Below, piece after piece: positions 24,228 through 32,283 of a stretch of DNA of 64,000 nt (the first letter of the stretch is position 1; every line of letters begins with the position of its first letter). The stretch is taken from the NCBI GenBank assembly GCA_040007095.1, contig JBDTVS010000117.1, forward strand, positions 62,001 to 126,000. The letters run 5' to 3'. The notes under the pieces were generated by a model. That model did not search any database. It had not been told where the DNA came from and saw nothing but the letters and a program-made list of their open reading frames with translations. Origin of the DNA: JBDTVS01 sp040007095 (GTDB lineage Bacteria > Acidobacteriota > Vicinamibacteria > Vicinamibacterales > CAVVIG01). Both the position numbers and the translations under genes were made by a program.

Positions 24228-26809
24228 TAGCGGTCAATCCGCTCCCGCAGCTCGGAGAGTTCACGATCGGATCCGGCGAACAGGTCGGCCGGATACCGGC
24301 GATACTTCAGAATCTCGGCGTACACCGCGTCGCTCTCGTTCATGTTCAGGCCGAGGCCGGCCAGATACTGGAGCCGCAGATCCCCGTCGCGATTGATTAG
24401 CGCATCGCGCGTCCAGGGTTTCAGATCCTGAGCACGGCCCGCGTAGGTCGCGAACAGATCGACGGCGGACACGAGCCCAATCTCTCGCAGTGATGCGGCG
24501 ACGGGCGCATAGTCGGCACGATTGAGCCGGGCGTCGACGGCGGCGAGATCGATGCGCATCGCGCCGGCCTGGCCCATCAGCACCGTGTCGTAGCCGATCC
24601 CGTGGAAGGTATTGCCCGCGATGACGGCGTTCGGGAACACCTCGAAGAACGTCCCGATTTCGCTTTTGATCGAGGCCGGACTGCTGTCGTACAGCTGGAC
24701 GAACAGAGTGACCACTCCCCCGGGATTCAGATGCTCGCGCGCGGCCTGAAAAAATTCCCGCGTGTACAACGTCGCGGCCCCCTTCACCCACGGATCGAGC
24801 GGATCCGATGTGATGGCATCGAACCTCTCCCGGCTGGTCAGCAGGAAGTGGCGTGCGTCGTCGATGCGAATGCGCACTTTCGGGTTGTCGACGACGTGCT
24901 GGTTCTGTTCACCAAAATATGTGGAAACGACGCGCGGGACGAGGGGCTCGATTTCGGCGATGGTCACCCGCTCGACCATCGGATCAATGCTGACCGCGCC
25001 GGCGGTAATGCCCGCGCCGCAGCCAATCACGAGCACGGAGCGTGGATGATCGGGGACAAGTGTCGTCAGATGCCCCAGCAGTCGCTGCAGCCGCATATCT
25101 TCCGGCGCGCTCGACGCTTGAATCTTGCCGGCATTGTGGTAGCCGAGCGCGCCGTTCGGCAACCGGGACACGGCGACTGACGACTGCAGCCCCTCGCCCA
25201 CGTAGACAATCTCGCCGGCCTGGCCCAAGAGTGTCGCGGCAAAGCGCCCGTGCGCAACCAGCATCGCGGGAATCGGAGGAACGCCGCGGATGAGATAGGC
25301 CGTCGCGATGATCGACGCCGCGATCACGACGGCCCCCGCCCACGGAATCGGGCTACGTGCGCGCCCCGATTCAGCGTCCATCCGACCCCTACTCGTCGCT
25401 CTGTCGGGCCTTATCGTTCTCTTGTCCGTCGTGTCGGGCGCCACCCGGACTGTCGGCCGCTCGTGAGCAATGTCTGGCTCCAAGCGGATCGTCGTCCCTT
25501 CGTACGTAGTGTCCGGCTTCAGCCGGACCGTCCTGTGGACAAACGCCGGAACGAGGAGCAGCAGACCCGCCAGCGCCGACAGGCCCATCATCACCTGCTG
25601 CGCGTGCTGCGATCCGATCCACGCAATGAGCAGCAGGCTGGCCGCCAGGGAGCCGGCAACGGCACCAATCGTATTGGCCGCGTAGACGGATCCGACTAAA
25701 CGCCCCGCGTCTTGGCCCGGTTCCGCAACCGACGCCAGGGCGAGCGGGAAGCTCGCTCCCCAGAGGGCCGCCGGCGGAAGGACCACCCACGACGCGCGCA
25801 GAAAATCGAGCCTGAAATTCAGCCAAACATCCACGGAGAGTGCGGGATTGATTGGCCAGTAGGGCAGCGACAGCGTCAGTTCGTGCGCAGCCCACGCGAC
25901 CGCGGCAACGACGAGCCATTGGCACCAGCCGAACGCCACCCGAGGATTGACCTGCTTCGACAGCGCCGAGCCCAGGCTGCTGCCAATCCCCAGGCCGATC
26001 AGAAATACCGCGACGATCAGCGAGAACGTATACACGGTCGCGCCAAAAAGCAGACCGAGCAGACGCGTCCAAATCACTTCGCCGGCAAGCGCGCAGAACC
26101 CCGACAAACCGATGGCCAGGTACACAGTCGATCGATCGAACAGCGATGACCGAATGGGCCGCCAGGACGGCGAACGCTTCGCACTCTCGATCTCCGCGTT
26201 CTCGACGATGAACGTTGTCCGGGATGCCGCCAGGCTCAACGCCACCAATGCCACCACGACGTCGAACCCGACCGCCACGTAGGTGGTGAGGCGCATGTCG
26301 TAGACGCGCAGCAGGTAGAAACCGGCGAGAAGCGAACCGGCGACAGCGCCCGCGATGTTGCCCGCGTAGAACAGTCCCAGCCGGGCAACTCCCTCAGGCG
26401 TGGTTTCCACCCACCGCGCAACTGCCGGAAGCGTCGCGCCCATGGCCAGCGTCGGCGGCAGGAGACAGATCGCGGCGACGACGCCGCGCAGCAGGAATCC
26501 CGTGGGGCCATCGCCTCCCCAGGCAATATAGATCCGGCCGACCAGCGGCAGCAGCACCAGCAGCAGCAAGCCGAACACGCCGATGCCAAGCTCGAGCCCT
26601 GCATACACGCGCAGCGGGTGTCGCCGGGGCGAAATGACCCGGGCCAGCAAGAGGCTGCCGAGACACATGCCTCCCATGAACGTACCGAGCAGGACCCCGA
26701 TCGATACCGACGACGATCCGATGAAGAGCTCGAGCAGCTGGAACCAGACGATCTCGTAGATCAGCGCGGCGGCACCGCTGCCGACAAAGAGGAGGAAGAG
26801 GGCAGGCAT
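24227..26809 (-). CDS. Fused MFS-like membrane/spermidine synthase-like protein
   Basis: The 860-residue protein has an N-terminal membrane half (about 12 helices, starting SGAAALIYEIVWFQLLELFI, the usual opening of this family). A C-terminal Rossmann methyltransferase-like domain has VLVIGCGAGITAG (nucleotide loop), EIEPLVPRVV, DDARHFLLTSRERFDAITSD and DPWVKGAATLYTREFFQ, as in polyamine synthases. The natural substrate of this fused family is unclear. Between the halves, around 25385-25545, is a linker built from tandem degenerate units of the type VRLKPDTTYEGTT / IRLEPDIAHERPT / VRVAPDTTDKRTI. These come from a genomic palindromic repeat read in frame. Confidence 0.85.
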   Translation of the reverse strand: MPALFLLFVGSGAAALIYEIVWFQLLELFIGSSSVSIGVLLGTFMGGMCLGSLLLARVISPRRHPLRVYAGLELGIGVFGLLLLVLLPLVGRIYIAWGGDGPTGFLLRGVVAAICLLPPTLAMGATLPAVARWVETTPEGVARLGLFYAGNIAGAVAGSLLAGFYLLRVYDMRLTTYVAVGFDVVVALVALSLAASRTTFIVENAEIESAKRSPSWRPIRSSLFDRSTVYLAIGLSGFCALAGEVIWTRLLGLLFGATVYTFSLIVAVFLIGLGIGSSLGSALSKQVNPRVAFGWCQWLVVAAVAWAAHELTLSLPYWPINPALSVDVWLNFRLDFLRASWVVLPPAALWGASFPLALASVAEPGQDAGRLVGSVYAANTIGAVAGSLAASLLLIAWIGSQHAQQVMMGLSALAGLLLLVPAFVHRTVRLKPDTTYEGTTIRLEPDIAHERPTVRVAPDTTDKRTIRPDRATSRGRMDAESGRARSPIPWAGAVVIAASIIATAYLIRGVPPIPAMLVAHGRFAATLLGQAGEIVYVGEGLQSSVAVSRLPNGALGYHNAGKIQASSAPEDMRLQRLLGHLTTLVPDHPRSVLVIGCGAGITAGAVSIDPMVERVTIAEIEPLVPRVVSTYFGEQNQHVVDNPKVRIRIDDARHFLLTSRERFDAITSDPLDPWVKGAATLYTREFFQAAREHLNPGGVVTLFVQLYDSSPASIKSEIGTFFEVFPNAVIAGNTFHGIGYDTVLMGQAGAMRIDLAAVDARLNRADYAPVAASLREIGLVSAVDLFATYAGRAQDLKPWTRDALINRDGDLRLQYLAGLGLNMNESDAVYAEILKYRRYPADLFAGSDRELSELRERIDR
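25385..25545 (-). repeat. Palindromic repeat cluster inside a coding region (RLKPDTT-encoding)
   Basis: The core GTCCGGCTTCAGCCGGAC (25511-25528) is a perfect palindrome-like hairpin. At least three degenerate tandem units extend toward 25389. A 27-bp stretch (25500-25526) is identical to 29941-29967 in an intergenic region. Here it is translated in frame as a linker of the fused spermidine synthase-like protein. Confidence 0.75.
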
Positions 26810-27001
26810 CGAAGTGCGCGCGAGTGTACTATTTCGCGTTCTCTCAATGCCTCAGGCTGGATCAGGCCCTGGACGATCGGATTTTCGCTGAAGCAGGAGC
26901 TCGGCTATGGCATGTTCGATTACGCATGCGACAGGGGCAACAACGCGATGAGAAACATGTTGAGCGGCGCGCGCGCCACCGAACGACAGTGACGGGCTGG
27001 T

Positions 27002-27511
27002 CTACAACAGTGCCTTGATCTCCCGCTCGAACGCCTCTTTCGTCACCGGCCCGATGTGCTTCACGCAGGCGTTCCCATCGCGCTTGACGATCACCGTCCA
27101 GGGGACGACGACCATCGGCCCGTAGACGTCCAGGATGGCTTCGTTATTCAGCGCCGTCAGCGCGGGATAGTTCATCTTGTACTTCCCGACGAACGGCTTC
27201 ATCTTCTCCACCGTATCGTCGATCGAGACGCCGACGACCTGCAGCCCCTGTTTCCCGTACTTCGTCTGCAGCGCCACGAGCGTGGGAATCTCCGCGCGAC
27301 AGGGCACGCACCACGTCGCCCAGAAATTGATGAGAATGACCTTGCCTTTGAAGTCTGTGAGCTTCACCGGCTTGCCGTCTGCATCTTTGAGCGCGAAGTC
27401 GAGCCTGGCCGCCTTCGGCTTTGGATCGCACAGGCCAGCATCCTGCGCCGCAGCGGACGCCGTCACCCCCAACGCCAGAGTCAGTATCAGAACAATCGCG
27501 TTTGGTCTCAT
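27002..27511 (-). CDS. TlpA-like secreted thioredoxin
   Basis: The 169-residue product starts at ATG 27511, which has GAGAG 6-7 nt upstream; an ATG two codons earlier is too close to it. A signal peptide (NAIVLILTLALGVTASAAA) precedes a thioredoxin domain with FWATWCVPCRAEIP (redox motif CVPC) and the cis-proline loop VVPWTVIVKRDG. TlpA/ResA proteins reduce periplasmic disulfides, often in cytochrome c or CuA maturation. The gene is not next to heme genes here, so the partner is unknown. The 190-nt gap to the upstream side (26810-27001) contains no gene I can support. Confidence 0.88.
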   Translation of the reverse strand: MRPNAIVLILTLALGVTASAAAQDAGLCDPKPKAARLDFALKDADGKPVKLTDFKGKVILINFWATWCVPCRAEIPTLVALQTKYGKQGLQVVGVSIDDTVEKMKPFVGKYKMNYPALTALNNEAILDVYGPMVVVPWTVIVKRDGNACVKHIGPVTKEAFEREIKALL

Positions 27512-27587
27512 CGTCATCTCTCTCGTGTAACCACCCGTAAGCGTTCGGCCATTCCGTGTGATCCCGGGGAACCCGGCCTTCCGGTCC

Positions 27588-28853
27588 TCAGCGCAGGTAC
27601 GGAATCGTCTGCGGCCCTTGCGGCAGGACGCAGAGCGTTGCCTCGGGGCCGGCCGCCCGCAGCGCCTCGCCCACCGAGACGGCCACGTCGTCGATCGGTT
27701 GAAAATGAGCCGCACGAACGGCGTCAGGTGTCAGGCCAGCGGTCTTCACGAGCACTCTCGCCTTGATCTGCAGCTGCGCCTGAATCTGCACCTGCCACTG
27801 GTCTGGCACGGAGTATCCGGGCGCCGTGATCATCGCCAGCAGCTTCTCTGGCGATGGTTGCGACGCGAGCACCTGCCCATAGGATCCATGCGACGGCAGA
27901 CCGTCGCAGCACTCGGCGGCGCACAGGATCGTGCCGCCTGCCTTCACGACCTTGGCCGCGGCCGACATCCCCTTCACGGCCTGATAGAGATTCTGGTCGA
28001 GCGGAAACCCCGAATTGGTGGTCAGGACGACATCGAACGGCGCCTCGACCGGTTGCATGACGTTCCGGGTGGCCGCCTCGCAGGCCGCGCGATGTTCGAC
28101 GAAGAGGTCGCCGGCAAACACCTCGGTGATGCGTTGCTCGCGGTTCAACGTCACGTCCACCGAGAAATGGACGCCCACCATCCGCGCGATCTCGCGGACG
28201 TCGTCGTGGATCGGATTGCCCTCGGTGATGCCCCACGTCGCGTTCGGGTGCGCGATGCGCGTCGCATCGTGCAACACCAGCACGGTCTCGAGGCCGGCGA
28301 GGCCTGGCGCCACCATCTTCGGACCGCCGCTGAAGCCGGCAAAGAAATGCGGCTCGACGAACCCGGTGGTAATTCGCACGTCCGCTGCCATGAACGCCCG
28401 GTTCAGAAACACGGGCACGCCGGTGGCCGTGGTTCCCACCGAGACGAGCGACGATGGGTCCCTGCTGTCGTGATTGATGACGCGATACCGGCTGGCGATG
28501 GCGGTACCGAGCATCTTTTCGATCTCGGCGGGCGTATTGGTACGATGGGTGCCCGTCGCGATCAGAATCGTGACGGCGTCCGGCGACAACTGCGGCAGCT
28601 CTTCGAAAATAGCCTCCAGCGTCTCGCGGCGCGGCTGCGCCCGCGTCACGTCGCAGACCGAAATCGCGACCGTCTGTCCGGGGCGGACGATGTCCCGCAG
28701 CGGCGGCCGGCCGCGCGGTGCGCGCAGCGCCGCGACCAGGGCGGCGTGCGGGTCCGCGAGCGGCGGCCTGGCGCGCGGCTCGATCACCGTGACACCGTGG
28801 TCAGGTAATTCGACGTCGAGTCCGTTGACGCCGTAGTCGAGACGCACGCGCAT
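27588..28853 (-). CDS. larA: LarA-type nickel-pincer racemase
   Basis: The 421-residue cytosolic protein starts at an ATG overlapping the stop of the VOC gene (TAATG). Family landmarks are TILIATGTHRTNTPAEIEKM (catalytic His), GFVEPHFFAGFSGGPKMVAPG (second catalytic His and Lys of the cofactor-binding region) and NSGFPLDQNLYQAVKGM. LarA racemises lactate or related alpha-hydroxy acids using a nickel-pincer nucleotide made by LarB, LarC and LarE, none of which is in the window. The exact substrate is unknown; many LarA homologues act on other hydroxy acids. Confidence 0.9.
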   Translation of the reverse strand: MRVRLDYGVNGLDVELPDHGVTVIEPRARPPLADPHAALVAALRAPRGRPPLRDIVRPGQTVAISVCDVTRAQPRRETLEAIFEELPQLSPDAVTILIATGTHRTNTPAEIEKMLGTAIASRYRVINHDSRDPSSLVSVGTTATGVPVFLNRAFMAADVRITTGFVEPHFFAGFSGGPKMVAPGLAGLETVLVLHDATRIAHPNATWGITEGNPIHDDVREIARMVGVHFSVDVTLNREQRITEVFAGDLFVEHRAACEAATRNVMQPVEAPFDVVLTTNSGFPLDQNLYQAVKGMSAAAKVVKAGGTILCAAECCDGLPSHGSYGQVLASQPSPEKLLAMITAPGYSVPDQWQVQIQAQLQIKARVLVKTAGLTPDAVRAAHFQPIDDVAVSVGEALRAAGPEATLCVLPQGPQTIPYLR

Positions 28854-29623
28854 TATGGCGACACCGTGTCCAGTCCTTCGGTGAGCCGAATGCGCGTTCC
28901 CCACGGATCGGTGAGCATCGCGCCGCCGACACCGAGCTCCTCGTCCTGCGCGAACGGCTGATCGAACACAATGCCGCGCTCGTGCAGCCTCCGGCAGAGC
29001 GCCTCGAGATTCGAGATCTCGAAGCCGATGTGATCGAGCGCGCGTCCGAGCGTGCCGACAACGGGAGTGGGAGACGGCGAGTAGGTGAGGTTGACGCCCG
29101 GCATGTCGGCCGCTTCGAAGTTGCCGCGCTTCCCCGGTTTGGCATCGAACGCGCTGACGTACCACGCCTTCATCTCGGCCACCTGCGGTGTGAGGAAATG
29201 AATGTGATGCACGGCGGTCGGCGCCGTCTGACGCGGGATCTGGATGAACTCGATCTTGGTGTCGTCGGGCGCGATCATGAACGCCACGTCCGTTTGCTGG
29301 TCGACCATGAAGGCCAGATCGTCTTTGACCTCCTGCGTCGGCGGCGTCTCCGCGCGAGTGGCCATCGCCCATCCCGCGGCCTTCACCCGGTCGACCATGT
29401 GCCGGACATTGGGGACGCCGAATGCGAAGTGATTCACCGTGGTCCCCTTGGTTCCCCCGGTGGGCGTCTGCTCGCGCAGGAAGATCAACGCATTCGAAAA
29501 GCTCACCACGGTATCGGACGTGGAGCCGATGGCGACGAGCGCACCACCGAGCGTGTCGACGAAGAATTTCTTATGCGCGTCGAGGTCGGTGACATTGAGG
29601 TGATGATGGCAGGATATGGTCAT
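28853..29623 (-). CDS. Two-domain VOC (glyoxalase/dioxygenase superfamily) protein
   Basis: The 256-residue protein has two vicinal-oxygen-chelate modules. The first starts HHHLNVTDLDAHKKFFVDTL and includes VNHFAFGVPNV and IEFIQIP. The second starts VHHIHFLTPQVAEMKAWYVS and includes LDHIGFEISNLEALC and GGAMLTDPWGTRIRLTE. His and Glu residues at the expected strands could bind a divalent metal. Coupling to larA by a TAATG overlap suggests a shared catabolic pathway; the reaction is unknown. Confidence 0.85.
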   Translation of the reverse strand: MTISCHHHLNVTDLDAHKKFFVDTLGGALVAIGSTSDTVVSFSNALIFLREQTPTGGTKGTTVNHFAFGVPNVRHMVDRVKAAGWAMATRAETPPTQEVKDDLAFMVDQQTDVAFMIAPDDTKIEFIQIPRQTAPTAVHHIHFLTPQVAEMKAWYVSAFDAKPGKRGNFEAADMPGVNLTYSPSPTPVVGTLGRALDHIGFEISNLEALCRRLHERGIVFDQPFAQDEELGVGGAMLTDPWGTRIRLTEGLDTVSP

Positions 29624-29678
29624 GTTCTGCAGTCAACGGAGTGCGTCGCCGGAATCAGTGCGCCTTGCGTGACAATGA

Positions 29679-29712
29679 GGCGCCGGCCTTCGGTAAGGCG
29701 CCGGCCTTCGGT
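29679..29712. repeat. Tandem duplication of a 16-bp GC-rich palindromic unit
   Basis: GGCGCCGGCCTTCGGT occurs at 29679-29694 and again at 29697-29712 with a 2-nt spacer. The unit contains GGCGCC and AAGGC/GCCTT pairing, so each copy can form a small hairpin. Confidence 0.7.
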
Positions 29713-29940
29713 TCCCGCGGCCCTCATTATGGCATCCCGGTGCGTTCGACTACCATGGCCGGACGAGGTGCCTCACGGTCCGCCTGAAGGCGAATGCCTG
29801 AAGGCGAATGCCTGAAGGCGGACACTACGACCTGAGTGTGCGTAGAACCGTGGCGCCGGCACGCAGTGCCCGGCTTCGAGGGCCGGACCGGGAGCCCTGC
29901 GGAGTCTCCGGCTTCCACCCGAACCGGGGGCGGTGCGCGA

Positions 29941-29981
29941 TCGTACGTAGTGTCCGGCTTCAGCCGGGCTTCAGCCGGACC
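29941..29981. repeat. Palindromic repeat, intergenic copy with internal duplication
   Basis: Bases 29941-29967 match 25500-25526 exactly; then GCTTCAGCCGG is repeated before ACCGTG. This is the same element that encodes the RLKPDTT linker at 25385-25545. Confidence 0.75.
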
Positions 29982-30038
29982 GTGAGGCGGAGCGCGTATT
30001 TGTCCGACGTCATCCGGCGTCAGGTGTTCAGGGGGACT

Positions 30039-30992
30039 ATGCGAGCGGTCGTACTTGATGGTAATCACGTCTCGTTGCAGAACGAACGCCCGGACCCGCA
30101 GCGGCTGGACGGTGAAATCCTGGTCCGGGTCGTCCGCGCGGGCGTCTGCGAAACCGACCTGCAGCTGGTGCGCGGGTACATGGGGTTTCACGGCGTGCTG
30201 GGGCACGAGTTCGTCGGCGTCGCCGAAGAAGGCCCCTTCGAGGGACAACGCGTCGTCGGCGAGATCAACTGCAATTGCCGACGCTGCGCCACTTGCCTGG
30301 CCGGCAGGCCGACCCATTGCCCGAACCGCACGACGATCGGCATCGTCAACCACGATGGCGCCTTCGCGGACTACATCGCCGTACCGCAGCACAACCTGCA
30401 TCTCGTGCCGGACTCACTGCCGACCGACGTCGCGGTCTTCACTGAACCGGTTGCGGCGGCATTTCAAATTCCCGCGCAGTTGTCGTTGAGCCGCACCGAT
30501 CGCGTCGTCGTGCTCGGCGATGGGCGTCTGGGGAATCTGTGCGCGCAGGTACTGGCCGGGATCTGCGACCAGGTGCTGGTCGTCGGCAAGCATCCGGACA
30601 AGTTGGCGCTGCTCGATGAGCTGGGCATTGAAACGGCGCTCGTCGCCGACGCGCCACGCGATCGGCTGGCGGATATCGTCGTCGACTGCACGGGATCCGA
30701 TACCGGGCTGCCTGCCGCGCTGGCGCTCGTCCGCCCGCGCGGCACGATCGTGCTCAAGACCACGGTCGCCGGCACTCAGCAGATGCCCTTGGCGCCCATC
30801 GTGATCGACGAAGTGACCATCGTGGGATCGCGCTGCGGTCCATTCGACCGTGCGCTCGAGGCGCTGGAAGCGGGCAGCATCAGCGTGCTGCCAATGGTGT
30901 CGAGCCGCTTCGATCTGTCTGACGGCGTGGAGGCTCTCGACGCGGCAAAGGGGCGCGGGGTGCTCAAGGTGCTGATCGACGTGGGTGCGTAA
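30039..30992 (+). CDS. Zinc-dependent alcohol dehydrogenase (MDR superfamily)
   Basis: ATG 30039 (AGGGGGA just upstream) gives 317 residues. The MDR signature is present: catalytic zinc ligands in RAGVCETDLQL and GHEFVGVAEE, and the structural zinc loop CNCRRCATCLAGRPTHCPNR with four cysteines. The NAD-binding Rossmann motif is VVLGDGRLGNLCAQVL. It is shorter than typical 340-residue ADHs but complete. Substrate is unknown; sorbitol/threonine dehydrogenase-like enzymes share this layout. Confidence 0.9.
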   Translation: MRAVVLDGNHVSLQNERPDPQRLDGEILVRVVRAGVCETDLQLVRGYMGFHGVLGHEFVGVAEEGPFEGQRVVGEINCNCRRCATCLAGRPTHCPNRTTIGIVNHDGAFADYIAVPQHNLHLVPDSLPTDVAVFTEPVAAAFQIPAQLSLSRTDRVVVLGDGRLGNLCAQVLAGICDQVLVVGKHPDKLALLDELGIETALVADAPRDRLADIVVDCTGSDTGLPAALALVRPRGTIVLKTTVAGTQQMPLAPIVIDEVTIVGSRCGPFDRALEALEAGSISVLPMVSSRFDLSDGVEALDAAKGRGVLKVLIDVGA

Positions 30993-31016
30993 GGGCCCTG
31001 AGTCGTGCCATCAGTA

Positions 31017-31089
31017 ACCACCGAGTTCGCTGAGAGCATCGAGCCAAGTCGGGTATTTCTTCTCGGTGATCTCGGTGCCTCTCGGTGGT
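31017..31089. repeat. Dispersed repeat, family B (ACCACCGAG type)
   Basis: ACCACCGAG (31017-31025) and its exact reverse complement CTCGGTGGT (31081-31089) bracket a region with repeated CTCGGTG units. Related copies occur at 40229 and 51710. Confidence 0.7.
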
Positions 31090-31200
31090 GGGCGTGAGCC
31101 ACTGGTCGAAACTGACCCGCGATCTCGAGCTTTGTTGTCGCGGCGGTGTCGTTTGTGATAACAACTCGGAGTCCGCACAAGAATACGTTTGGTTCTAAGT

Positions 31201-32094
31201 ATGCTGAACATGATTCGCACTCTGTCGGGCGCGGCAATGGCCTGGTCGCTGATGGCGGCTTTCCCAGCCGCTCAGGCTCCCGCGACCTATACCGATCGCA
31301 CCGTGACGGTGAACGGCCTGCGAATCCACTACCTCGAATGGGGCACCAACACGAAGCCGGCGCTGATTCTGCTGCACGGCATCTCGAAGCACGCGCACAC
31401 CTTCGACCACATCGCCGTCGACTTCGCCCGCGATTACCACGTGCTCGCCGTCGACATGCGGGGCCACGGCGATTCGGGTTGGAGTCCCGAGGGCGCGTAC
31501 CTGGTCGAGGACTACGTCAAGGATATCGAGGGGTTGGTCAAGCAGTTGGGAATTCGCCGCGCCACGCTGCTCGGCAATTCCACCGGCGGTCGCGTGGTAC
31601 AGGTCTTTGCCGGCATGCATCCTGACTTGGTCGAGCGGCTCATCGTCGAGGACGTGGGTCCGGAGCGTCCGCAGGACATCGCCGATGCGTTCGCTCGGCA
31701 AGTGCGTCAGGACGCTGACGGCTGGGCGTCGGAAGACGAGCTGGTCAAGCAGCTGGTCAGCAGGAATCAGCGCACGCCCGAGCCTCTTCTCCGCACCTAC
31801 GCGCACTTCGGCACGAAGAAGCGCGACGACGGTCGCTTGATCTGGAAGCGCGATCCCAATTTGGTCAAAGGATTTGTCGTGACCGAGCTCTGGGAACACG
31901 TCAGCAAGATTACCAGCCCGACGCTTTACGTGATAGGCGGTGCCAGTCGCATCGTGCCCGCAGCGGCGCAGGAGCGGCTGAAGCAGACGCTGCCGAACGT
32001 CCAGATTGTCACGATGCCGGGCCTCGGGCACTACCCGAACGAGGAGAACACGGCGGGCTTTCTGGCGATCATCAACCCCTTCCTGAAGCGTTAG
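31201..32094 (+). CDS. Secreted alpha/beta hydrolase
   Basis: The 297-residue product has a signal peptide (IRTLSGAAMAWSLMAAFPAA). An alpha/beta-hydrolase fold follows, with LILLHGISKH (oxyanion loop), VDMRGHGDSGW, nucleophile elbow LLGNSTGGRVV (Ser), and C-terminal His in GLGHYPNEEN. Acid Asp is probably in the YVIGGASR region or nearby, not certain. Specificity is unknown. A hairpin overlapping the stop codon (32093-32110) probably ends the transcript. Confidence 0.87.
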   Translation: MLNMIRTLSGAAMAWSLMAAFPAAQAPATYTDRTVTVNGLRIHYLEWGTNTKPALILLHGISKHAHTFDHIAVDFARDYHVLAVDMRGHGDSGWSPEGAYLVEDYVKDIEGLVKQLGIRRATLLGNSTGGRVVQVFAGMHPDLVERLIVEDVGPERPQDIADAFARQVRQDADGWASEDELVKQLVSRNQRTPEPLLRTYAHFGTKKRDDGRLIWKRDPNLVKGFVVTELWEHVSKITSPTLYVIGGASRIVPAAAQERLKQTLPNVQIVTMPGLGHYPNEENTAGFLAIINPFLKR

Positions 32095-32110
32095 GGCCCG
32101 TCCGGGCCCT
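32093..32110 (+). terminator. Stop-codon-overlapping GC hairpin
   Basis: AGGGCCC (32093-32099) pairs with GGGCCCT (32104-32110) across a GTCC loop, directly at the end of the alpha/beta hydrolase gene. The T tract is only two bases long, so intrinsic termination is uncertain. Confidence 0.4.
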
Positions 32111-32283
32111 TAGCAAGGCACTCGTACACGGTCGGTCTAACCAGCCGCTTTCACCTCTACTACGGCGCGCAGCGTCCCCGCTCGAGTCTGAAACCCCTTC
32201 ACAGCCATTTGGGCGGCCGCGTGCCGGTCTGATCCAGCGCGCTACACTGGTGGTTTGGCCACCGCTGCTCCGAAAGGTCATAC

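Larger units (their letters stand above)
29624..30038. other. Gene-free divergent region packed with short repeats
   Basis: This 415-nt gap between the divergent VOC and alcohol dehydrogenase genes has no credible ORF. It contains a tandem pair of a 16-bp unit GGCGCCGGCCTTCGGT (29679-29694 and 29697-29712). It also has 2.6 tandem copies of CCTGAAGGCGAATG (about 29783-29823) and a copy of the GTCCGGCTTCAGCCGG palindrome with internal duplication (29941-29981). Promoters for both genes must lie here but are not obvious. Confidence 0.7.

Noticed and set aside
26824..27018. Short plus-strand frames between the spermidine synthase-like and TlpA genes
   Set aside because: No recognisable motif and no coding-type continuity; the sequence may be an old gene remnant but cannot be supported.
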